A stretch of DNA of 64,000 nt from Acinetobacter piscicola (GCF_015218165.1 NZ_CP048659.1:1860001-1924000); one strand, 5' to 3'; counted from the first letter of the stretch, positions 7,956 to 14,729 are shown. Numbers and translations: made by a program. The notes: generated by a model not told the origin, from the letters alone.

Positions 7956-8449
7956 TGGGTATGAATGCAGCGGTTACGATTATGCAAGCAACGGATTGGA
8001 AGAAGTATAGTTTCGAAGAATGGTGTCGTCAGCTTGGTGCTTGGATCAATGGTGATAATGAAACGATGGTGCGAGTTGTAAAGACTATGCCAACAAAACG
8101 TATTACGCAGCAGCAGCGTGAAAAGCTACTCGCCATGTATATGAATGATGTAGAGCTAAAGGATCGTTTATGTGTACGCCGTAAGGGTACGTGTTGCGAG
8201 TTAGATAGTAATGAGGCGCGTGCGATTCAACGTTTGTTTTTAGATATTCAATCTATTAATGATGAGATTTTGCAAGATTGGCTATCATCTATTTGGTCAC
8301 ATCATGTCTTAGGTAATTCATTACGTGAAATTGCTGTAAGTTCTGACACTACTGTTAATCAAATTCGGCAAGACATAAAGTGCGGTAAGGCATTTATTAG
8401 AAGTCGATTCAGCCATTTTAAATTTGAAGATTTTAAAGAAACTTCTTGA
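7955..8449 (+). CDS. Putative late-gene antiterminator (Q-like)
   Basis: The product has about 164 residues, with Trp-rich N-terminal helices and a C-terminal sigma/HTH-like segment (LREIAVSSDTTVNQIRQDIK). No close match to a named Q family can be claimed. However, it is the last early gene, and directly after it come an extended -10 promoter (8477-8485) and a terminator (8522-8546), the usual arrangement on which Q proteins act. Many intrinsic terminators inside the long late region also call for antitermination. The start is ATG 7955 (overlapping the previous stop, GGTGGAG upstream); ATG 7961 is equally possible. Confidence 0.6.
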   Translation: MGMNAAVTIMQATDWKKYSFEEWCRQLGAWINGDNETMVRVVKTMPTKRITQQQREKLLAMYMNDVELKDRLCVRRKGTCCELDSNEARAIQRLFLDIQSINDEILQDWLSSIWSHHVLGNSLREIAVSSDTTVNQIRQDIKCGKAFIRSRFSHFKFEDFKETS

Positions 8450-8476
8450 GTGTGCGCACGAGATATGGCATATTTC

Positions 8477-8485
8477 TGTTATAGT
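8477..8485 (+). promoter_or_regulatory. Candidate late promoter (pR'-like), extended -10
   Basis: TG-T-TATAGT is an extended -10 element in the gap after the Q-like gene, without a clear -35 hexamer. Transcription would start near 8492, about 30 bases before the hairpin at 8522. A short terminated leader of this kind is the hallmark of Q-controlled late promoters. Confidence 0.5.
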
Positions 8486-8521
8486 GGACGAAGTTTTAAG
8501 CAAACCACTGAAGTTTTAGAG

Positions 8522-8546
8522 CCTCGCATTTGCGGGGTTTTGTTTT
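8522..8546 (+). terminator. Terminator directly downstream of the late promoter (tR'-like)
   Basis: CCTCGC (8522-8527) pairs with GCGGGG (8532-8537, one G-U) and is followed by TTTTGTTTT. It would end transcripts from the promoter at 8477-8485 after about 50 bases unless the Q-like protein acts. Confidence 0.7.
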
Positions 8547-8560
8547 GAGTATAAAATTAT

Positions 8561-8896
8561 ATGAAAAAAATAATCTTTCTTTTAATGCTTATTCCTTCAT
8601 TTGCTCATGCAGATTATTGTGAAAAAATTGCTCAACTACATGTACTTACGGGATTTTGGAAAATTGATGGCGTGTCAAAAGAAATAGCGCTAAAAAGAGT
8701 AAAAGGTTTAGAAGTTTTATATACGGATATAAAGACGGATAAAAACCTAACGAAAGAGTTCACTGAAATAGTGGAAGATACATATAATGATGATTATTAT
8801 AAAAGTAATGAACAGGATATTTCACAATATACGTCTAATATGACTTATGAATATGCAGTTTTATTAGCGACTTGTTTGGTTGATAATCCTGAATAA
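8561..8896 (+). CDS. Small exported protein, unknown (moron)
   Basis: This 111-residue protein begins with a clear signal peptide (MKKIIFLLMLIPSFAHA). The mature part is acidic and helical, with Cys residues near both ends (DYCEKI, LATCLV) that could form a disulfide in the periplasm. It is the first gene after the presumed late promoter and has its own terminator at 8918. Prophage-encoded secreted proteins here often modify the lysogen's surface or exclude other phages, but nothing in the sequence says so directly. Confidence 0.65.
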   Translation: MKKIIFLLMLIPSFAHADYCEKIAQLHVLTGFWKIDGVSKEIALKRVKGLEVLYTDIKTDKNLTKEFTEIVEDTYNDDYYKSNEQDISQYTSNMTYEYAVLLATCLVDNPE

Positions 8897-8917
8897 ACTT
8901 GTAGAAACATAGTTTTA

Positions 8918-8938
8918 AGGCGCTTAGGCGTCTTTTTT
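8918..8938 (+). terminator. Terminator after the exported moron gene
   Basis: AGGCGC (8918-8923) pairs with GCGTCT (8928-8933) around TTAG, followed by a run of six T. It closes the 8561-8896 unit. Confidence 0.75.
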
Positions 8939-9002
8939 ACGCCTATATTTTAAAAGGTGCATGTGCTATTCATGTGTGAATAATTGAGGATTGACTCATG
9001 AA

Positions 9003-9308
9003 AAAGTTAGCTTCGGCAACATGGATTTGTGACGCTGTGTAATCTAATTACATAGCTATAAGCGCAAAGGGTGTGATGCGAAACTAGTCGTATAAATCGG
9101 TTTGAATCCAATGTGATTTCGTCACACATTGAGTTAGCCTCAGAGCCTTAAATTGTGGGTGACTCCCCGACCAAAAGAGACTGAAAGACACAAAGCGTAT
9201 CAATAGCTAACTTTGAGAAGCAGTAGTGTTGAGTAGCGGTAGATCAGTTGCCGAGCTGATCAGTATCGAAATTAAAGGCAGGATGTGGCAGATTGCCATG
9301 TCCTTTTT
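9003..9308 (+). ncRNA. Candidate structured RNA next to the phage tRNA
   Basis: About 300 bases without a plausible gene show unusually good pairing. AAAGTTAGCT (9003-9012) is exactly complementary to AGCTAACTTT (9205-9214), closing a 190-base domain. Inside it GCTGTGTAAT (9034-9043) pairs with ATTACATAGC (9047-9056). An AATGTGA/TCACACATT arm lies at 9110-9130 and a GATCAG/CTGATC hairpin at 9242-9261. The region ends in a terminator (9280-9308) three bases before the tRNA. A 14-codon reading frame with GAGG upstream (8998-9042) overlaps the 5' arm and could be a leader peptide. I recognise no known class; tmRNA, retron and group I intron signatures were looked for and not found. Large phage RNAs next to tRNAs (GOLLD, ROOL) are known, but this one is shorter. 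Confidence 0.4.
9280..9308 (+). terminator. Terminator immediately upstream of the tRNA
   Basis: AGGATGTGGCA (9280-9290) pairs along 11 bp (two G-U) with TGCCATGTCCT (9294-9304) around a 3-base loop, then a T-run to 9308. It would end the structured RNA and leave the tRNA dependent on readthrough or antitermination. Confidence 0.65.
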
Positions 9309-9311
9309 AAT

Positions 9312-9387
9312 ACGCCATTAGCTCAGTGGATAGAGCATCCGCCTTCTAAGTGGATGGTCACAGGTTCGAATCCTGTATGGCGTGCCA
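9312..9387 (+). tRNA. tRNA-Arg, anticodon TCT
   Basis: A complete 76-base cloverleaf. The acceptor ACGCCAT pairs with ATGGCGT. The D-arm is GCTC/GAGC, the anticodon stem TCCGC/GTGGA with loop CTTCTAA (anticodon TCT), and the T-arm ACAGG-TTCGAAT-CCTGT. The discriminator is G, with an encoded CCA. It reads AGA, a minor Arg codon in many bacteria, and sits inside the prophage, so it is a phage-carried tRNA that may support late-gene translation. tRNAs can also be integration sites, but its internal position argues against that here. Confidence 0.95.
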
Positions 9388-9548
9388 TATTTTTACTCAA
9401 CATAAATAAGATAAGTAGTTTTGGATAATGTAATAGTTTTGAATAGTGTATTTTTTTATAAAAAACATATACTTGTAACTACATTCTGGCTTGAATAATG
9501 TTTGTGAATAGCTTATCGTTTAATCTAATTTTTAATTAGGATTAAGAT

Positions 9549-9788
9549 ATGGGATTTCAAACTGAAGTAAAAATGAATCCACCACTAGGAAAGCAGCCTG
9601 CGCACTTGATAAGTTATTTTGCAGATAATGTTGCTTTTACGACTTATGTGAAATCTAGTCAAATTACCAATAGGGATGGTGCTATAGACAAGGATGAGGT
9701 TACTCAAATCCTTTTAGATAAACACCCAATTGGAACTGAAATACTTTTTTATAGTGTTTCAGATATTGGATTACAAGATGTGCTTTAG
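9549..9788 (+). CDS. 79-residue accessory phage protein, unknown
   Basis: This small acidic protein has ATTAGGA upstream of its ATG and its own terminator at 9800. It shows no transmembrane segment, signal peptide or helix-turn-helix. The sequence ends with an alternating hydrophobic pattern (IGTEILFYSVSDIG) that suggests a beta-strand end. The 160 bases between the tRNA and this gene are very AT-rich and show no clear feature. Small soluble genes in this position are candidate morons or inhibitors of host defences, but no motif supports a specific role. Confidence 0.55.
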   Translation: MGFQTEVKMNPPLGKQPAHLISYFADNVAFTTYVKSSQITNRDGAIDKDEVTQILLDKHPIGTEILFYSVSDIGLQDVL

Positions 9789-9799
9789 TTAAATATATC

Positions 9800-9824
9800 A
9801 ACCCTCTTTGGAGGGTTTCTTTTT
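9800..9824 (+). terminator. Terminator after the 79-residue gene
   Basis: ACCCTC (9801-9806) pairs with GAGGGT (9811-9816) around TTTG, followed by TTCTTTTT. Confidence 0.8.
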
Positions 9825-9921
9825 GCCCACATCAAGGTGACATCATGTACGGGTGATGTAGCACGACAGTATTTAACATCCAAGCAGGCTGTAGGGCTTG
9901 ACAATTCATTACAGTTAGGCA

Positions 9922-9950
9922 TTGACAGGAATGGTCATAGTGCATATAGT
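9922..9950 (+). promoter_or_regulatory. Strong sigma-70 promoter before the DUF4760 unit
   Basis: TTGACA (9922-9927), a 17-base spacer and TATAGT (9945-9950) form a near-consensus promoter that should be active in the lysogen. Transcription would start near 9957 and meet a terminator hairpin almost at once (9958-9991). Confidence 0.75.
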
Positions 9951-9957
9951 TGTGAAT

Positions 9958-9991
9958 AAGCCTAATATCAAATGATCAATTGGGCTTTTTT
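9958..9991 (+). terminator. Promoter-proximal terminator/attenuator
   Basis: AAGCCTAAT (9958-9966) pairs with ATTGGGCTT (9979-9987, one G-U), followed by a T-run. Because the hairpin begins at about the first transcribed base, the unit would give a roughly 35-base RNA, or serve as an attenuator for the genes at 10015-10759. Confidence 0.65.
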
Positions 9992-10014
9992 ATCACTATT
10001 ATTTGGAGGTATTT

Positions 10015-10095
10015 ATGGCTATGTTCATGAATTATATTAATAAAGATAAAGCTATTGCATCAAATACTTGTGCTTTCGAGGGTTGGGATGGGTAA
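10015..10095 (+). CDS. 26-codon leader reading frame coupled to the DUF4760 gene
   Basis: ATG 10015 has a very strong ribosome-binding site (TTTGGAGG, 6 bases upstream) and the frame runs to TAA 10093-10095. The peptide is MAMFMNYINKDKAIASNTCA followed by FEGWDG. Its end overlaps the start of the next gene (ATG 10088), so ribosomes finishing the leader could re-initiate there. It may be a real small protein or purely a translation-coupling device. Confidence 0.5.
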   Translation: MAMFMNYINKDKAIASNTCAFEGWDG

Positions 10096-10759
10096 CACCC
10101 TAACTTCACAGAATACCAAAAGCAGAATAACGTTTTTTTTAGCGTTATCTGCTTTTTTAATATCTATGTTCTTAATCTCGGATGATGTTTTATCTTACTT
10201 AGATTTGGGTGGGTGGAAAATTAGTGATTGGCTAGTTTTTTCGCAACTAATAGTGTTTGCCATTTCGGCTTATATAGCATACACAACAATCCATTCTTCA
10301 AAAGAAACATCAAGAGAAAGAGCTACTTTAGATACTATTTTGGATGATAATAAAGATGAGACTATTTTTCATTCAAAGATGGTTGTTCTTAGGTTTAATG
10401 AGAATCCTAAACAATATTATGCTTTATTGAGCGATAGTGAGAGTACTAGAGAGCATCTAGCTTCACTCCTGAGTGTTAAGGAAAGTGCCTTAACTAAAAA
10501 TGAAGCAGAAGTTAGGATGCACTTGTTGAAAGTACTAAATCGTTATGAATTTTATGCTATTGGCATAAATAAAAATCTTTTAGACGAGGAAATGTTTAAA
10601 AGAATGTATTGCTCAACAATGCTTAAATTTTGGGGTATTTGCAATGGAGCTGTTTCTGAATTAAGAGAGGCTGCGAAAAAGGATACTTTATTTAAAGAAT
10701 TCGAGTGTTTAGCTAATCGCTGGAAAGCAAATCCTCTTAAATCAGAAGATATCAAGTAA
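10088..10759 (+). CDS. DUF4760-like membrane protein (moron)
   Basis: The 223-residue protein has two membrane segments near the N-terminus (ITFFLALSAFLISMFLI and WLVFSQLIVFAISAYIAY). A cytoplasmic helical domain follows, with the SRERATLDTIL stretch typical of DUF4760 proteins. The function of that family is unknown. ATG 10088 has GAGGG 5 bases upstream and overlaps the end of the 26-codon leader; an upstream in-frame ATG at 10055 lies inside the leader frame. Own promoter (9922) and terminator (10758) mark an independently expressed lysogen gene, for which superinfection exclusion is a reasonable but unproven guess. Confidence 0.65.
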   Translation: MGNTLTSQNTKSRITFFLALSAFLISMFLISDDVLSYLDLGGWKISDWLVFSQLIVFAISAYIAYTTIHSSKETSRERATLDTILDDNKDETIFHSKMVVLRFNENPKQYYALLSDSESTREHLASLLSVKESALTKNEAEVRMHLLKVLNRYEFYAIGINKNLLDEEMFKRMYCSTMLKFWGICNGAVSELREAAKKDTLFKEFECLANRWKANPLKSEDIK

Positions 10760-10782
10760 ACCACCTTCGGGTGGTTTATTTT
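10758..10782 (+). terminator. Terminator after the DUF4760 gene
   Basis: AAACCACC (10758-10765) pairs with GGTGGTTT (10770-10777) around a TTCG tetraloop, then TATTTT. The same stem and loop recur at 37539-37559. Confidence 0.8.
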
Positions 10783-10795
10783 ATGGGGTAAAAGT

Positions 10796-11224
10796 ATGGA
10801 GACTTCCGAATACACCGCACTTACCAAGAAGCAACCATTAAAGCCTAAATCCAAAACTCGCCCATTACCCAAAGCAACACAAAAATATTTAGAAGCTGAA
10901 GAAACCCTATTCCAAGAACTAGAAGAAAATAACATTGGTTATCGAAGAAAATTTCAATTTGAGCCCACGAAAAATTGGCGATTTGATTTCTATATTGTGA
11001 AGCTCAATCTTCTTATTGAAATTGTGGGTAGCTCATGGTCAGTGGGCCGTGGTGGTAAGAAGATTGCAAACGCATTTAATAAATATGAACTCGCTGAAAA
11101 CATGGGTTATACGATTGAACGATTTGAACCACATGCAGTTGAGTCAGGTTCTGTAATTCGTTGGATTAAAGGGAAATTGGAGAGATTTGAAGAAGAGGGA
11201 ACTCATTTTCAGCAGCTTAAATAA
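10796..11224 (+). CDS. Second PD-(D/E)XK/DUF559-like nuclease, paralog of 7560-7955
   Basis: This 142-residue protein keeps the plan of the earlier nuclease: a Lys/Pro-rich basic N-terminus, then FQFEPTKNWRFDFYIVKLN and LLIEIVGSSW, then RGGK. Compared with the paralog the second acidic position reads EIV instead of EVE, so one Glu of the expected Glu-x-Glu/Lys site is replaced. Activity may be altered or lost. It lies in the accessory region rather than with the early genes. Possible roles are a second resolvase or end-processing nuclease, or a moron acting on invading DNA. Confidence 0.65.
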   Translation: METSEYTALTKKQPLKPKSKTRPLPKATQKYLEAEETLFQELEENNIGYRRKFQFEPTKNWRFDFYIVKLNLLIEIVGSSWSVGRGGKKIANAFNKYELAENMGYTIERFEPHAVESGSVIRWIKGKLERFEEEGTHFQQLK

Positions 11225-11233
11225 TCTACTTTG

Positions 11234-11261
11234 TTGACACTTGACAACACTAGCGTATAAT
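11234..11261 (+). promoter_or_regulatory. Near-consensus promoter of the HicA-like/HTH gene pair
   Basis: TTGACA (11234-11239), a 16-base spacer and a perfect TATAAT (11256-11261) lie 26 bases upstream of the first start codon. A second TTGACA at 11241 is too close to the -10 to be used with it. The strength suggests constant expression in the lysogen or repression by the pair's own HTH protein. Confidence 0.75.
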
Positions 11262-11286
11262 AATAAGCATTCTCTAAGGATAAGAC

Positions 11287-11514
11287 ATGAAAAAACATCC
11301 AAATAAGCATATCCGAGAAGCGATTGAATATGCAGTTGAGAATGGATGGGATATTGTTGAAACGGGTAAATCAGGACATGCATTTTGTAGATTAAAATGC
11401 ATATTGGGGCATACTGAACATCAAATGAGTGTTTGGAGTACGCCGAAAGATCCTGAAACGCATGCTAAACAAATCCTGCGTAAAGTGAAGCAATGTAATG
11501 GAGATGAACAATGA
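11287..11514 (+). CDS. HicA-like small protein, first gene of a toxin-antitoxin-like pair
   Basis: The 75-residue protein has the pattern of small dsRBD/HicA-type folds: an N-terminal helix (KHIREAIEYAVENGW), a strand pair with SGHAFCRLKC, then a basic C-terminal helix (HAKQILRKVKQC). In HicA toxins a conserved His in the second strand is catalytic for mRNA cleavage; a His lies in SGHAF. AAGGA precedes the ATG and the gene overlaps the next by 4 bases (ATGA). Similar two-gene units, small protein plus HTH partner, are common in proteobacterial genomes. The toxin role is inference. Confidence 0.6.
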   Translation: MKKHPNKHIREAIEYAVENGWDIVETGKSGHAFCRLKCILGHTEHQMSVWSTPKDPETHAKQILRKVKQCNGDEQ

Positions 11515-11960
11515 ATACTTATCATTTTACCATTGTGGTACGTGATGCTCGTTCAGATCTTGCAGATTTAGAAGATCGCTTTTTTGAAGCAGGCTGTGAT
11601 GACGCATTGCTATGTAGCTACAATGATACAGTTTATTTAGAATTTGATCGTGAAGCTGCTGATGCAGTAACAGCAATACGCTCAGCATTAAATGATATTC
11701 GTAAATTAGGCTATCAAGATTTAATTGTTGAAGAGCAAGGTTTTTCTACCTTATCGGAAATGGCAGAACGTGCGAGCTTAAGTCGCCAAGTATTATCACT
11801 GTATGCATTAAATAAGCGTGGGGATGGGAATTTCCCAAAACCAATGTATGGACTATCTTCAAAGTCAGCGATGTATTCATGGCCAGAAGTGGCAACTTGG
11901 TTATTTAATCAAGGGAAATTAGATAAAGCACATTATGAAGTGGCAAGTGCCTTGGTTTAA
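11511..11960 (+). CDS. Partner with HTH C-terminus (antitoxin/regulator-like)
   Basis: The protein has 149 residues. The N-terminal half (FTIVVRD... FEAGCDDALLCSYNDTVYLE) is a compact alpha/beta domain. The C-terminal half contains an AlpA-like helix-turn-helix (LSEMAERASLSRQVLSLYAL) with the FPKPMYGL...YSWPEVATWL ending typical of that class. It is translated in tandem with the HicA-like gene (ATGA overlap) from the promoter at 11234 and is followed by a terminator, so the two form a closed unit. The most likely role is partner and autorepressor of the upstream protein. Confidence 0.65.
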   Translation: MNTYHFTIVVRDARSDLADLEDRFFEAGCDDALLCSYNDTVYLEFDREAADAVTAIRSALNDIRKLGYQDLIVEEQGFSTLSEMAERASLSRQVLSLYALNKRGDGNFPKPMYGLSSKSAMYSWPEVATWLFNQGKLDKAHYEVASALV

Positions 11961-11978
11961 AAAGTGAAGTGATTGATT

Positions 11979-12006
11979 AAAACCCACATTGTATGTGGGT
12001 TTTTTA
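11979..12006 (+). terminator. Terminator after the toxin-antitoxin-like pair
   Basis: AAAACCCACAT (11979-11989) pairs with ATGTGGGTTTT around TGT, followed by further T. Near-identical stems occur at 1871-1901. Confidence 0.85.
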
Positions 12007-12017
12007 TTGGGTGAAAT

Positions 12018-12656
12018 ATGCAACAAATCAGACCATTCCCACCAGCTGAATTGATTGATCAGGCTGAGGGAGAAGAAAGCATTCGTATAGCACCCGCTGT
12101 AGATCTAAAAGCTTGGGTTGTGGCAAATTTCCTGACTATTGGTGGTGCGTTACATAATCCTGACCATGACCACATTGCTGAGCTACTTCATGACAATGAC
12201 GAGTTTCTAGCATTTGCTTGGGCATCATCTGCGGCTCAATCTAAAAAACGTATGGTGTTAGGTCAATGTGAAAAGGTGATGTTCAACGTTGGCGGTTGGA
12301 AGAAAGCACGACAAGAACAACAGATGCGGGATTGGTTTGGCTTTGTACCGACGTATTTAATTACGATCGATGCGAGTTATTGTGAAAACACCAATGACCG
12401 TAATTTTTGCGCGTTATTAGATCATGAGCTTTATCACATTGGTGTAGAACGCGATGAAGATGGTGAAATGCTGTATAGCGATATGACAGGTTTACCTAAA
12501 CATTATTTGGCAGGTCATGATGTTGAAGAGTTCTTTGGCGTGGTCAAACGTTGGGGAGCGAATGAATCAGTTAAGCGTTTGGTCGAAATCACAAAGAATA
12601 CGCCGTTTGTTCCTGATGTTGATATTTCTAAGTGTTGTGGGACGTGTGTGATTTGA
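12018..12656 (+). CDS. Putative phage metallopeptidase
   Basis: This 212-residue protein carries the zinc-protease motif HELYH at 136-140 (LLDHELYHIGVERDEDGE), followed by a conserved H/E-rich region (HDVEEFFGVVKRWG). It fits the family annotated as putative phage metallopeptidases, which usually lie next to terminase genes, as here. The substrate is unknown. The C-terminus has three Cys (KCCGTC). A short hairpin with T-run (12655-12675) overlaps its stop codon. Confidence 0.75.
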   Translation: MQQIRPFPPAELIDQAEGEESIRIAPAVDLKAWVVANFLTIGGALHNPDHDHIAELLHDNDEFLAFAWASSAAQSKKRMVLGQCEKVMFNVGGWKKARQEQQMRDWFGFVPTYLITIDASYCENTNDRNFCALLDHELYHIGVERDEDGEMLYSDMTGLPKHYLAGHDVEEFFGVVKRWGANESVKRLVEITKNTPFVPDVDISKCCGTCVI

Positions 12657-12675
12657 GCCTAAGGGCTCTTTTTTT
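12655..12675 (+). terminator. Terminator overlapping the metallopeptidase stop codon
   Basis: GAGCC (12655-12659) pairs with GGCTC (12664-12668) around TAAG, followed by seven T. It separates the accessory genes from the packaging genes. Confidence 0.7.
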
Positions 12676-12713
12676 GGTTATTTACGTTGACGTACGTTGA
12701 CAGGTGGATATTT

Positions 12714-13190
12714 ATGGCAGCCCTCAGAAAAGAGGTGAAACTCTTTATTGTTCGGTCACTTGCGCAGTTTAATACCCCTGAAGAAACAGCAAAGCTCGTC
12801 AACGAAGAATATAAAAACTTAAATGTTTCTCGACAACAGTGTGAGCGTTACGATCCAACCAAAAGAGCAGGTAAAGATTTAAGCGAAGAGTTTAAAAAAG
12901 AATTTGAAATAACGCGTTCGGAGTTTTTAGGTAAACCCGAACATATTCCAATCGCAAATCTAGTTGTTCGACTGCAGCGTTACGAAAATATGTTTTTAGC
13001 TACAAAGAACAATGTTCTTCGATTAAAAATTCAAGAACAAGCAGCTAAAGACATCGGTGGTCAATACACCAACCGAACAGAAGTGACGGGTGAAAATGGC
13101 GGACCTATTCAAAATGAGAACGTGACCTATGTGACTGCAACCAAAGAAGATGTAAGGCGGGCGATTGATGAACTCGAGAGTGAATACTGA
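12714..13190 (+). CDS. DUF2280 protein, probable small terminase subunit
   Basis: The 158-residue protein begins with the DUF2280 signature (LRKEVKLFIVRSLAQFNTPE, then QQCERYDPTKRAGKDLSEEF). An internal IANLVVRLQRYENM helix and a C-terminal ESEY tail follow. The N-terminal third looks like a DNA-binding helix-turn-helix. In B1251-like Acinetobacter phages and some Mu-like phages this protein precedes the large terminase, so it should recognise phage DNA for packaging. The start at 12714 has GGTGG upstream; the frame is open to 12687, but without a ribosome-binding site. Confidence 0.85.
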   Translation: MAALRKEVKLFIVRSLAQFNTPEETAKLVNEEYKNLNVSRQQCERYDPTKRAGKDLSEEFKKEFEITRSEFLGKPEHIPIANLVVRLQRYENMFLATKNNVLRLKIQEQAAKDIGGQYTNRTEVTGENGGPIQNENVTYVTATKEDVRRAIDELESEY

Positions 13191-14727
13191 TCCCGTAAAA
13201 TTAGAAGTTGAGCGTACCAAGTGTGAAGATGAACACCTGTTCTTCACACGCCGTTTCTTTAAACCTCGTATGGGTTTTAAATTTACAGTGAATTGGCATC
13301 ATGCTTATGTGGCATGGCTTATCGATGAAGTTGTTAAAGGTAATATTGCCAATATTGTGATTAATGTCCCACCAGGTGCGGGTAAAACAGAACTAACAAC
13401 AAATTTAATTGCACGTGGTATAGGTTTAAATCCACGTTCTCGATTTTTATACTTATCTTTTTCTCAGTCACTCGTAGAGGATGTGTCTGCAACTGCACGA
13501 AATATTGTGAAATCTGAGGATTTCCAAAATCTTTGGTCGACTGATATTTCTACAAGTACAGATGCAAAAGCGAGCTGGAAGACCACGGTGGATGGTTATG
13601 AAGCAGGGCATGTATATGCAGCTTCTATGGGTGGTCAGGTTACAGGTCGCCGTGCGGGTACTTTAGCTGATGATGGTTTCACAGGATGCATTATCCTTGA
13701 TGACCCTTTAAAGCCCGAGGATGCGTTTAGTAAGCCTGCGCGTGATAAGGCGAATCGTAAGATTTTAAACACCGTGAACTCGCGTAAAGCTAAATCAGAT
13801 ACCCCGATTATCATGATTATGCAGCGTTTGCATGTTGAGGATCCAACCAACTTTGTTATTACTGGAAATGTGCCGGGTGAATGGGAGCATGTTTCAATCC
13901 CTGCACTAATTGATGATGCTTTTATTGAAACCTTGCCAGAAGAGATCAAAAAGCTTGTACCTCTTAATGTGGAGCGTGATGAGCAAGGGCGGCAAAGCTA
14001 TTGGCCAAAGAAAGAATCCTTAAAATCATTATTGCAACTTGAAAAAGGTGGCAAGGATAAAGATGGTGCAACAGTCTCGCGTTATACGTTCAACAGTCAG
14101 TATCAACAAAAACCAAAGAAACTTGGTGGGGATCTGATTAAAGGCGAATGGTTTGGTCGATATAAAGACTTACCTGAGTTGCAATGGCGAGCAGTATTTG
14201 TCGACACGGCACAAAAGACTAAAGAGCATAACGACTGGTCTGTGTTTATGTTGGCTGGTCTGGGTGTAGATGGGAAGCTCTACATTATTGATGTTTTGCG
14301 AGGAAAGTGGACTGCACCTGAGCTTAATCAACAAGCAAAGAACTTTTTAGATAAGCATAAAGAGTACACATGGGAATTAAAGCCTATTCGCTATATGAAA
14401 GTAGAGGACAAGGCAGCAGGTACTCAGCTTATTCAAACACTAGGCACATATAGTGGAATTCAGGTTGTGCCAGTTCAGCGAAATATCGACAAATTAACGC
14501 ATTTAATGGATGTGCAGCCGCATATTGAAAATGGTTATGAAATGCGTCCTGAAGATCGCTTTGTCATGCTGCCAATTAATACGCCGTGGGTTGCGCCATT
14601 TTTAGAAGAATGTGAAGCACTTGTGGCAAATATGACGCACGACCATGATGACCAAGTGGACACATTGATGGATGCGGTTGATGAGGCTGTGGTATTGCAA
14701 AACTACAATGAACCAGAGACAGGTTAA
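13168..14727 (+). CDS. Terminase large subunit
   Basis: The 519-residue protein has an N-terminal ATPase with Walker A VPPGAGKT (67-74) and Walker B CIILDD (about 175-180). Its C-terminal RNase H-like nuclease (Terminase_6C type) has VFVDTAQKTKEHNDWSVF and the late DHDDQVDTLMDA block carrying the acidic residues. It drives DNA into the prohead and cuts the concatemer. The ATG at 13168 lies inside the small-subunit gene (23-base overlap), with a purine-rich site upstream; overlap of the two subunits is common. It is not the terminase type encoded in CRISPR spacer 6. Confidence 0.93.
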   Translation: MNSRVNTDPVKLEVERTKCEDEHLFFTRRFFKPRMGFKFTVNWHHAYVAWLIDEVVKGNIANIVINVPPGAGKTELTTNLIARGIGLNPRSRFLYLSFSQSLVEDVSATARNIVKSEDFQNLWSTDISTSTDAKASWKTTVDGYEAGHVYAASMGGQVTGRRAGTLADDGFTGCIILDDPLKPEDAFSKPARDKANRKILNTVNSRKAKSDTPIIMIMQRLHVEDPTNFVITGNVPGEWEHVSIPALIDDAFIETLPEEIKKLVPLNVERDEQGRQSYWPKKESLKSLLQLEKGGKDKDGATVSRYTFNSQYQQKPKKLGGDLIKGEWFGRYKDLPELQWRAVFVDTAQKTKEHNDWSVFMLAGLGVDGKLYIIDVLRGKWTAPELNQQAKNFLDKHKEYTWELKPIRYMKVEDKAAGTQLIQTLGTYSGIQVVPVQRNIDKLTHLMDVQPHIENGYEMRPEDRFVMLPINTPWVAPFLEECEALVANMTHDHDDQVDTLMDAVDEAVVLQNYNEPETG

Positions 14728-14729
14728 AT

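Noticed and set aside
9003..9308. tmRNA, retron RNA or group I intron
   Set aside because: There is no tag-peptide frame with tRNA-like ends, no reverse transcriptase gene nearby, and no ordered P-Q-R-S core. The GGATTTGTGACG and GGTTTGAATCC strings resemble tmRNA pieces only superficially.
9312..9387. tRNA as prophage attachment site
   Set aside because: It lies well inside the phage genes, with phage genes on both sides, and no second partial copy of its 3' end was seen.
9312..9387. tRNA as suppressor of the amber codon at 6612
   Set aside because: The anticodon is TCT (Arg, AGA codon); it cannot read TAG.
8561..11960. Anti-CRISPR locus in the accessory genes
   Set aside because: A prophage beside an I-F array makes it tempting, and small genes with an HTH partner are present, but no known Acr or Aca sequence pattern could be recognised.
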